The position numbers and the translations under genes were made by a program. A DNA stretch of 11,294 bases from an uncultured Ruminococcus sp. GTDB lineage: Bacteria > Bacillota > Clostridia > Oscillospirales > CAG-272. Shown here piece after piece: positions 1-5,402 of this stretch. The DNA is taken from NCBI GenBank assembly GCA_902796505.1, contig CADBPA010000036.1, positions 1 through 11,294 on the forward strand, in the 5' to 3' direction. The first letter of the stretch is position 1, and each line of letters starts with the position of its first letter. Under the pieces are notes generated by a model. That model did not search any database. It had not been told where the DNA came from and worked only from the letters and a program-made list of their open reading frames with translations.

Positions 1-780
1 ACAAGGCTGGATTTCGAGGACAAGATCGTCTCGGTCTACGGCTGGGGCTTCACCTCGGAGAGCCTTCCCGAGGATCTGCTCGCCGATCGGCGGGTGGACG
101 ATCCCTCGCGGATCAATCTCGTCTGCGGCTACGCCGATCTGGACGGCGACGTGGATTCCGCCATCTGCCCGGTCTCGACCGCCGATCTGAAAAAATTCGG
201 CGCCGACTATTACGCCTTCGGCTCGCGGCACGAGGCCGGAGAATTTACGAAGGTCGGCGGCGCGATCTATTCCTACGCCGGATCGCTCGAATGCACCGGG
301 TTTGACGATCCCGGTCTCGGCGGCGCCGATCTCATTCAGGCGAGATACGAGGGCGGAAGCCTCTCGATCGACGTAAAAAAGGTCCCCTTCGCAAGTCTGC
401 GCTTCCATACCGAGCAGATCGATATTACCGGCAGCTATTCGCCGAGCGAGATCATGCAGAAGATCAGCACGCTGATCAGCGAAAAGAAGTACGGCGCGCA
501 GACGGCGCTGCGCATCGAACTGATCGGAGACGTCGATCCGGCGTTCTCCGTGTTGAAGAATTTTGAATCGGACGCCTTCGGGCTTTATCATTTCGATATG
601 ATCGACCGCACGATGCCGCTCTACGGCACCGAGCATTTCCACCGCGACATGAGCGCCGAGGGAGAGATCTTCCGCCTCCTGCGCCCGAAGCTCGAAAGCG
701 AAAACGAAAACGAGCGTTTCCTCGCCGCCAAGGCGCTGCGCGCCGGGCTTGCGGCGCTGGAAAATCGGGAGATCGACTGA
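1..780 (+). CDS. SbcD/YhaO-like metallophosphoesterase (DNA repair exonuclease family), C-terminal part
   Basis: The frame is open from base 1, so the N-terminus and the first phosphoesterase motifs lie outside the window; 259 codons are visible. The pattern of a short hydrophobic strand, a PVS/PI-like segment, LKKFGADYYAFGSRH, then YAGSLECTGFDD matches the DYxALGHxH...YPGxxEGRGFDE region of clostridial SbcD/YhaO-like exonucleases, followed by their C-terminal capping domain. In the active family this region supplies metal ligands from an HG(D/E) motif and a GHxH motif. Here they read CGYAD (124-138) and GSRH (220-231), so at least two expected histidines are missing. The protein may be catalytically weak or dead. 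SbcD/YhaO proteins usually pair with an SbcC/YhaN-type ATPase; none follows here, though one could lie upstream. Family assignment is by remembered motif pattern, not alignment. Confidence 0.72.
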   Translation, partial: TRLDFEDKIVSVYGWGFTSESLPEDLLADRRVDDPSRINLVCGYADLDGDVDSAICPVSTADLKKFGADYYAFGSRHEAGEFTKVGGAIYSYAGSLECTGFDDPGLGGADLIQARYEGGSLSIDVKKVPFASLRFHTEQIDITGSYSPSEIMQKISTLISEKKYGAQTALRIELIGDVDPAFSVLKNFESDAFGLYHFDMIDRTMPLYGTEHFHRDMSAEGEIFRLLRPKLESENENERFLAAKALRAGLAALENREID

Positions 781-793
781 TCGGAGGCTTTTT

Positions 794-1831
794 ATGTTCT
801 GTTTACCGGGTAACCGTCCTTTCCGCGCCTTGGGGCTCGGAGAGGTCATGCTCCGCCTTTCGCCTGCCGGGCGTGAGCGTATCTCCTATTGCGAGACCTT
901 TGAGAAGAAGGCGGGCGGGTCCGAGCTCAACGTGGTGTCGGGCATTTCGATGCTCGGTCTGCGGACCGGGATGATCACCAAGCTTCCCCACAACGAGATC
1001 GGCAAATTCGTCAAGCACAAGATCCGCTATTCCGGGACGAGCGACGATTATATCATCTACGACGAGTCTCCCGAAAAGCGGCTCGGCGTATACTATTACG
1101 AGAGCGGCGCCTATCCGCGCCTTCCCGTCGTCTCCTACGACCGCACGGGATCCTCCTTCACGACCTTCCGCATGGAGGAACTGCCGGAGGACGTCTACGG
1201 AAGCACCGACCTCTTCCATACGAGCGGCATCACCCTCGCGCTGAACAAGGCGGTCTGCGAGAACGCCGTCGCCATGATCGAGCGCTTCCGCGCCGCCGGC
1301 GCGAAGATCTCCTTCGACGTCAACTACCGCGCCACGCTCTGGGACGAGACGACCGCGCGGCGCACCATCGAGCGCATCCTTCCGATGCTCGATATCCTCT
1401 TCATCTCGGAGGAAACCTCGCGGCGGATGTTCGGGATGCAGGGGACGGAGGAAGAGATCCATCGGCAGTTTGCCGAGCGGTATCCGAATCTTTCGGTCAT
1501 CGCCTCGACGCGCCGGGAGGTCCTCTCTCCGAAGCTGCATAATTTCTCCTCGCTCGTCTATGACTGCAAGGAGCAGAGGCATTTCTCCGAGGAGCCCTAC
1601 CGCCATATCGACGTGGTGGACCGCATCGGATCGGGCGACGCCTACGTCGCCGGCGCGCTTTACGGCCTTCTCCGATACGGCGATATCGAGTCCGCCGCAA
1701 AATACGGAGACGCCATGGCGGCTTTGAAAAACACCATCATCGGGGATATGACCGAGTGCGACCTGAACGATATCGAGCGGCTCATCGCCTCGCATACCGA
1801 GACCGGACCGAAAAGCGAAATGATCCGCTGA
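794..1831 (+). CDS. PfkB-family sugar kinase, 2-keto-3-deoxygluconate kinase-like
   Basis: This 345-residue cytoplasmic ribokinase-fold enzyme would phosphorylate a sugar or sugar acid with ATP. The N-terminal GLGEVMLRLSP strand and the AGGSELNVVSGISMLGL segment are the PfkB substrate-binding signature. The C-terminal DRIGSGDAYVAGAL is the DTxGAGD nucleotide/anion-hole motif with the catalytic Asp at about residue 282. The FDVNYRATLW segment at mid-protein is typical of KdgK-type kinases. The ATG at 794 is chosen because TCGGAGG lies 6 bases before it; an earlier in-frame ATG at 749 overlaps the preceding gene and would add 15 residues that look unlike the family. It starts 13 bases after the exonuclease-like gene and is probably cotranscribed with it. 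No KDPG aldolase or uronate gene is visible, so the substrate is uncertain; another 2-keto sugar acid or a hexose is possible. Confidence 0.85.
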   Translation: MFCLPGNRPFRALGLGEVMLRLSPAGRERISYCETFEKKAGGSELNVVSGISMLGLRTGMITKLPHNEIGKFVKHKIRYSGTSDDYIIYDESPEKRLGVYYYESGAYPRLPVVSYDRTGSSFTTFRMEELPEDVYGSTDLFHTSGITLALNKAVCENAVAMIERFRAAGAKISFDVNYRATLWDETTARRTIERILPMLDILFISEETSRRMFGMQGTEEEIHRQFAERYPNLSVIASTRREVLSPKLHNFSSLVYDCKEQRHFSEEPYRHIDVVDRIGSGDAYVAGALYGLLRYGDIESAAKYGDAMAALKNTIIGDMTECDLNDIERLIASHTETGPKSEMIR

Positions 1832-1896
1832 CGGCTCGGCATAAATCTTCCGGATCGTAATATCATTTATTATATTTAAGGAAAGGAGAACCCGTT

Positions 1897-2148
1897 ATGG
1901 CAAACAACAATTCCCTTACCGCGTCCTACGAATCGCTCCCCAAGATCTGCAAGATCATCCTTCAGATCCTCCTCGGCGGAGTCATCGGAGGTGTTTACCG
2001 CATCGTCCGTTTCTTCGAGACGAAGAATATCGTGACGCTCGTCGTCGGTATCGTCTGTCTCGTCACCGGCGTCGGTAACCTGATCGCGTGGATCGTCGAC
2101 CTCGTCACCGAGATCACGAGCAACCGCATCACCGTGCTTGCAGACTGA
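1897..2148 (+). CDS. small two-helix membrane protein, hypothetical
   Basis: An 83-residue protein with hydrophobic segments at about residues 16-34 and 44-69. The linker between them, YRIVRFFETKN, is positively charged, which suggests it is cytoplasmic with both ends outside. The second segment ends in an Asp-containing WIVDLVTEI. I recall comparable small proteins in Firmicutes with a YRIVR...iwDIit layout, but no function. AAAGGAG at 1882-1888 sits 8 bases before the ATG, a strong ribosome binding site that supports real expression. The A/T-rich stretch just upstream (about 1860-1880, with TATATT at 1871-1876) may hold its own -10 box, but I see no convincing -35. A strong terminator follows at 2183-2220. 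The possible resemblance to YqaE/Pmp3-type peptides is too weak to use. Confidence 0.8.
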   Translation: MANNNSLTASYESLPKICKIILQILLGGVIGGVYRIVRFFETKNIVTLVVGIVCLVTGVGNLIAWIVDLVTEITSNRITVLAD

Positions 2149-2182
2149 TCTACATAGCACGCTGCCCCTTCCGGAAAAAGGA

Positions 2183-2220
2183 AAAGAAAAAGGATCCGGG
2201 ATCCCGGATCCTTTTTCTTT
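2183..2220. terminator. palindromic, probably bidirectional intrinsic terminator
   Basis: The 38 bases form a perfect palindrome: a left arm with an A-rich outer part and GGATCCGGG, a tight GATC-centred turn, and the complementary right arm running into TTTTTCTTT. It lies 35 bases after the small membrane protein gene and would end that transcript. The A-rich left arm becomes a T-tract on the other strand, so it could also stop minus-strand readthrough from ldhA. Confidence 0.85.
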
Positions 2221-2232
2221 GAGGCGATGCGC

Positions 2233-2366
2233 GCCCTTCGGACGAGCGGTATCGCTTCGCGGTGAAATTCGCCCTTCGGGCGAGTGATATTGCTTCGCAG
2301 TGATATTCGCCCTTCGGGCGAGTGATATTGCTTCGCAGTGATATTCGCCTTGCGGCGAGTGATATT
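2233..2366. repeat. 38-base tandem repeat array with internal hairpins
   Basis: Units begin at 2233, 2271 and 2309, with a partial fourth unit at 2347. Units two and three are identical; the first and last are diverged. Each unit alternates the nonamer AGTGATATT with two small hairpins, GCTTCGC and CGCCCTTCGGGCG (a TTC loop on a GCCC stem, extended to six pairs by flanking TC/GA). Exact nonamers start at 2283, 2299, 2321, 2337 and 2358; degenerate ones start at 2245 and 2261. There is no ribosome binding site and no plausible protein. The array fills most of the 300-base gap between converging genes, just beyond a terminator. I recall similar GTGATATT/TTCG repeats in gut Clostridia, often mistranslated as proteins, but could not check this. 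Confidence 0.9.
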
Positions 2367-2399
2367 TGCCTTTGGAAGGACTTTCGGGAAAGGCGCAAA

Positions 2400-2425
2400 G
2401 ACGGAGGCGATTGTTCGTCTCCGTC
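2400..2425 (-). terminator. likely terminator of ldhA
   Basis: The left arm GACGGAGGCGA (2400-2410) pairs with TCGTCTCCGTC (2415-2425) over 11 positions, with one G-T wobble and a four-base loop. It is 24 bases past the ldhA stop. On the minus strand the stem is followed by only TTT then GCGCCTTT, so the T-tract is weak. On the plus strand GGTTTT follows, so it may work in either direction. Confidence 0.55.
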
Positions 2426-2448
2426 GGTTTTGTAAATATTTCTTTGCG

Positions 2449-3495
2449 TCAGAAGCACTTTTCGTTCTTTTTCTTCTTGCAGTTCTCAAGATTTCCGCAG
2501 CGGTAGCAAAGCTCGTTCGGGATCGGCCGATCCCCGAAATAGGCGAGAATGTTCCCGGCGGTCGCTTCCGCGATGGCGGCGAGCGCGTCGGAGGTCAAAA
2601 AGCCCTGATGCGAGGTGAGAATGACGTTCGGCATCGAGATCAGCCGGGCGAGAACGTCGTCGTCCAGAATATGCCCGGAGTTGTCCTCGAAGAAGATATC
2701 CGACTCCTCCTCGTAAACGTCGAGGCAGGCGGCGCCGACCTTGCGCGATTTGATCCCGGCGAGCAGAGCCTCGGCGTCGATCAGACCGCCGCGCGAGGTG
2801 TTGACGATCACAACGCCCTTCTTCATTTTTTCAATGGCGTCTTTTCCGATCATATGGCGGCTTTCCTCGGTCAGAGGGCAGTGGAGCGAGATGACGTCGC
2901 TCTCGGCGAACAGCCGGTCGGTATCGACGTATTCGACGTCCGGGATCTCCGCCGGGAATTTATCGTAGGCGAGGATCTTCATGCCGAAGCCGCGGCAGAT
3001 GTCGATGAAGGCGCGCCCGATGCGCCCAGTCCCGATCACGCCGACCGTCTTGCCGTGCAGATTGAAGCCGACGAGGTCCTTCAGGGCGAAATTGAACTCG
3101 CGCGTGCGGTTATACGCCTTATGGATACGCCGCACCGAGGTCAGGAGCATCGCCATCGCGTGTTCGGCAACGGCGTTCGGCGAGTAGGCGGGAACGTGCG
3201 CGACGTGGATCCTGCCGTACGCCGCCTGCAGATCGACGTTGTTGTATCCGGCGCAGCGCAGCACGATCAGGCGGATACCCATGCGGCAGAGCGCGTCGAT
3301 CACCTCCGCGTTCACCGTATCGTTGACGAATACGCAGACCGCGTCGCAGCCTGCGGCAAGCCCGGCGGTGTCGGGCGTCAGGCGCGTGTCGAAAAACTTG
3401 AAGCGGAGCGGGGTGGTCTGCTCCAGCGGAGCAAACGAGGTCAGGTCGTAGGGCTTCGCGTCAAAAAAAGCGACGCGGATCGTATCTTTGTTCAT
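2449..3495 (-). CDS. ldhA: fermentative D-lactate dehydrogenase (NAD-dependent, 2-hydroxyacid dehydrogenase family)
   Basis: A 348-residue cytosolic enzyme that reduces pyruvate to D-lactate with NADH. It follows E. coli LdhA closely from memory across its length: CVFVND, LRCAGYNNVDL, VPAYSPNAVAEHA, RRIHKAYNRTRE, and GTGRIG at residues 155-160 as the Rossmann loop. VNTSRGGLID carries the catalytic Arg235, VYEEES the Glu near 264, and SHQGFLT the catalytic His296. The ATG at 3495 is chosen because AAAGGA lies 8 bases upstream and homology starts right after it; the frame extends back to a TTG at 3660, but that stretch resembles nothing. Unlike E. coli LdhA, it has a C-terminal tail with cysteines at 330, 333, 339 and 347 followed by a Lys-rich end. 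An intrinsic terminator sits 33 bases upstream of the ATG, inside its leader. Confidence 0.92.
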   Translation of the reverse strand: MNKDTIRVAFFDAKPYDLTSFAPLEQTTPLRFKFFDTRLTPDTAGLAAGCDAVCVFVNDTVNAEVIDALCRMGIRLIVLRCAGYNNVDLQAAYGRIHVAHVPAYSPNAVAEHAMAMLLTSVRRIHKAYNRTREFNFALKDLVGFNLHGKTVGVIGTGRIGRAFIDICRGFGMKILAYDKFPAEIPDVEYVDTDRLFAESDVISLHCPLTEESRHMIGKDAIEKMKKGVVIVNTSRGGLIDAEALLAGIKSRKVGAACLDVYEEESDIFFEDNSGHILDDDVLARLISMPNVILTSHQGFLTSDALAAIAEATAGNILAYFGDRPIPNELCYRCGNLENCKKKKNEKCF

Positions 3496-3528
3496 CGTTT
3501 TTCCTTTCCATCGGCTTTGGTTCCGAAA

Positions 3529-3559
3529 AAAGACCGGCTTTTTCTGCGAGCCGGTCTTT
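3529..3559 (-). terminator. intrinsic terminator after the first CvpA-like gene, within the ldhA leader
   Basis: An 11-pair stem (arms 3529-3539 and 3549-3559, core GACCGGCT/AGCCGGTC) with a 9-base loop. On the minus strand it is followed by a run of T's, then CGGAACC. It is 113 bases past the stop of the upstream CvpA-like gene. The remaining 33 bases before the ldhA ATG leave no room for a separate promoter, so it may also act as an attenuator for ldhA. The flanking bases resemble those of the terminator at 8928-8959. Confidence 0.85.
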
Positions 3560-3640
3560 GCGGTTTCGTTCGGTCTGCGCGAGGGGAACGCTTCTCCCCA
3601 CCTTGCGCGATCTTTGCGAGCGAAACGTTCTTTTTTTATT

Positions 3641-3660
3641 TTGTCCGGCTTTCCGGACAA
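3641..3660. promoter_or_regulatory. perfect 8-base inverted repeat in the ldhA leader, possible operator or RNA hairpin
   Basis: TTGTCCGG and CCGGACAA are separated by CTTT. It lies 11 bases after the stop of the CvpA-like gene and about 146 bases before the ldhA ATG. No T-tract follows on the minus strand (an A-rich run does), so it is not a standard terminator there. The TTGT...ACAA ends recall Rex operators, but the spacing is 2 bases longer than the Firmicutes consensus and the inner bases are GC. Its role is open. Confidence 0.4.
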
Positions 3661-3671
3661 TGATCCATGTT

Positions 3672-5237
3672 TTATGCGTTTTCGGCAACGCTTGCGAAAT
3701 ACGAGATCGCAAATTCCGAAAGGTCGGTGCCCGAAAGGTAGGTCAGGCGGTTGCCGTTTTCGTCGGTGAAGTGTTCGGGATCGGCGATATACCCGGCGAC
3801 GCCGCCGAGGATCGCATCGTCCAGCTCGACGCCGTTTTCGGTCAGCGCGCCGTCCACGCGATCGGCGATCGCCGCGACGTAGTCCTCATGGCTTTCGTAA
3901 TCCTCCTCGTTCAGCGCGAGCGCGCCGTTCAGCGCGGAGGTCACGTCGTCCTTGACCTGCCGGATCTTTTCCATCGTCTCCTCACCCATATCGGTATTGC
4001 CGAGCAGAATGGCGAAGGAGACGTCGGTCAGCGCAGAGGTGATCGCGCGGGTGTGCGCGTTCTTATCCAGCTCCCCGATCACGAGGGCGAGGACGGTTTT
4101 GCCGTCCTTGTTGGTTCTGGCGAGCGCCGCCGTCATATCACCGCCCTTGTTCATCGTGCGCAGAACGCCGGTGTCGGAGAGCAGGAAATAGACGGTCCTG
4201 ACCGTTTCGAGATCGGTTTTCAGGCTGTCCTCGGTGATCTCGGCGAAGGTCCCCACCATCTCGGAGAGAATGGTTCTGACCGGCTCTTCGATCCCGTCCA
4301 GCCCCTCGACCTTTTCGGCGAGGAAGCCCCCGGTCGCCTGCAGGACGGAAGCCGAAAGCCCGCGGATATAGGGATGATCGGTCAGATCGGCGATCATCGC
4401 CTCCAGCGTATTCTTGTCGGACTGCGTAAGGTCCGCCCAGTCGGTGTTCTTGTGCATCGAATAGGCGCGGATGCCGACGCGGACGACCGCCTGCGCCTCG
4501 CTTTGCATATCGGTCGGCTCGCCTTCATACTCGACGAGCGAGAAGTAATCGAAGAGGAGGCTGCCGCCGAGCTTCTGCGTCCACTGGATCAGCGGATGGT
4601 TGTTGAGCGGCTCAAAATTTTCAATGTAAAAATCGGTATAGGTCTCGGTCGCCTCGCCGTCCGGATCGGTCTCATAGAGCGTATCGACGGTGTCGGCGGA
4701 AAATTTCAGCAGCCCCGCCGCCGGGACGAAGGTCACAAGCGCGATCGCAAGGCCGAGGATCCCGCCGAGGAAGGCGGAGACCAGACGGTTGAAATCGTCG
4801 AAATTGTGGTCGGGGTAGTTGAAAACGATCAGGAGCGCGTGGCCGAGCAGGAGCATCAGCCCGCAGAAGACGAAGAAGATCGGGACGTAAAGGATCGGGA
4901 GAACGACGAAGGAGAGCAGGAGCGGAACGAGATAGTCCGCCGCGATGACGTCGAGGCTCCTGATGACCTCTTCAAAATCGCCGTCCAGCTTGAAGACCGT
5001 CGCGATCTTGGTTTCTTCAAGGATCTCCCAGAGCGTCTTGTCGGCGCAGAAATTATAAATGACGTTGAAAAGCCCTTTTGTGGCGAACGCCGCGAGAACG
5101 GCGGCGCCGGCGATGAAGAAGATGCGGAACATCTGCCGCGTCGCACCGCGCTTCCAGCCGTTGTAGAATCCGAAGACCACGAACAGCCCGGCGATCACGT
5201 AGAGCGCTATATTCACGATATTGACCCAGAGAGGCAT
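3672..5237 (-). CDS. CvpA-like membrane protein with large C-terminal extracytoplasmic domain (paralog A)
   Basis: A 521-residue protein. Hydrophobic segments lie at about residues 5-25, 37-58, 102-138 (long, possibly two helices) and 152-176, with a GWKRGATRQMFR loop after the first. This four-helix layout with a GxxRG loop resembles the CvpA (colicin V production) family, which usually has about 160-220 residues; the rest, about 340 residues, is an acidic, mostly helical soluble region I cannot assign. The basic loop suggests N-out topology, which puts the C-terminal domain outside the membrane if there are four helices. GGAAG lies 8 bases before the ATG. The neighbouring gene at 5403-6956 is a clear paralog: near the C-terminus I count 54 identities in about 97 aligned residues. 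It has its own consensus promoter and a downstream terminator. The function is unknown; an envelope role is a guess. Confidence 0.85.
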   Translation of the reverse strand: MPLWVNIVNIALYVIAGLFVVFGFYNGWKRGATRQMFRIFFIAGAAVLAAFATKGLFNVIYNFCADKTLWEILEETKIATVFKLDGDFEEVIRSLDVIAADYLVPLLLSFVVLPILYVPIFFVFCGLMLLLGHALLIVFNYPDHNFDDFNRLVSAFLGGILGLAIALVTFVPAAGLLKFSADTVDTLYETDPDGEATETYTDFYIENFEPLNNHPLIQWTQKLGGSLLFDYFSLVEYEGEPTDMQSEAQAVVRVGIRAYSMHKNTDWADLTQSDKNTLEAMIADLTDHPYIRGLSASVLQATGGFLAEKVEGLDGIEEPVRTILSEMVGTFAEITEDSLKTDLETVRTVYFLLSDTGVLRTMNKGGDMTAALARTNKDGKTVLALVIGELDKNAHTRAITSALTDVSFAILLGNTDMGEETMEKIRQVKDDVTSALNGALALNEEDYESHEDYVAAIADRVDGALTENGVELDDAILGGVAGYIADPEHFTDENGNRLTYLSGTDLSEFAISYFASVAENA

Positions 5238-5278
5238 ATCACGTACTTCCTTTCGGCAATAGGATCGCTATTTTCTCC

Positions 5279-5307
5279 ATTATAACACGCTTTTTCCGCT
5301 TTGTCAA
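5279..5307 (-). promoter_or_regulatory. consensus sigma-A promoter for CvpA-like paralog A
   Basis: Reading the minus strand, TTGACA (5307-5302), a 17-base spacer, then TATAAT (5284-5279) preceded by TGT, which is an extended -10. All hexamer positions match consensus. The ATG at 5237 is about 42 bases past the -10 box, giving a leader of roughly 35 bases. The promoter lies between the terminator of paralog B and the start of paralog A, so paralog A can be transcribed on its own and probably strongly. Confidence 0.9.
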
Positions 5308-5353
5308 GCCTTTCCGTGCGCGTAATAAAAAAGTTTTTCTCTTTTTCTATCAT

Positions 5354-5388
5354 AAAAACGCCGCCAGCCCGGTATCGGGCAGGCGGCG
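5354..5388 (-). terminator. intrinsic terminator of CvpA-like paralog B
   Basis: The arms CGCCGCC (5359-5365) and GGCGGCG (5382-5388) enclose, after one A-A mismatch, GCCCG/CGGGC with a GTAT loop. On the minus strand the stem runs straight into TTTTT. It begins 15 bases after the stop of paralog B and separates the two paralogs into different transcripts. Confidence 0.9.
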
Positions 5389-5402
5389 GGGAGAGGGCGC
5401 GA

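Noticed and set aside
803..1795. Long minus-strand open frame opposite the sugar kinase
   Set aside because: It is a shadow of a clear PfkB gene, low in hydrophobic pattern, with no ribosome binding site or family resemblance.
1860..1880. Separate promoter for the small membrane protein gene
   Set aside because: The stretch is A/T-rich with possible -10 boxes, but no acceptable -35 is found at 16-18 bases, so I did not list it as a feature.
2233..2366. CRISPR array
   Set aside because: The repeats are contiguous with no unique spacers, contain alternating hairpins, and no cas gene is nearby.
1995..2489. Minus-strand open frames reading through the repeat array
   Set aside because: They are translations of the 38-base repeats with Arg/Ser-rich repeated peptides and no ribosome binding site; not genes.
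3496..3660. N-terminal extension of ldhA from a TTG at 3660
   Set aside because: The extension covers the terminator and leader, has no family resemblance, and ATG 3495 has a good ribosome binding site and matches where homology begins.
2338..3663. Plus-strand open frame of 441 codons opposite ldhA
   Set aside because: It is antisense to a well-recognised gene and starts inside the repeat array; its composition (many Arg, Val and Asp) is typical of shadows.
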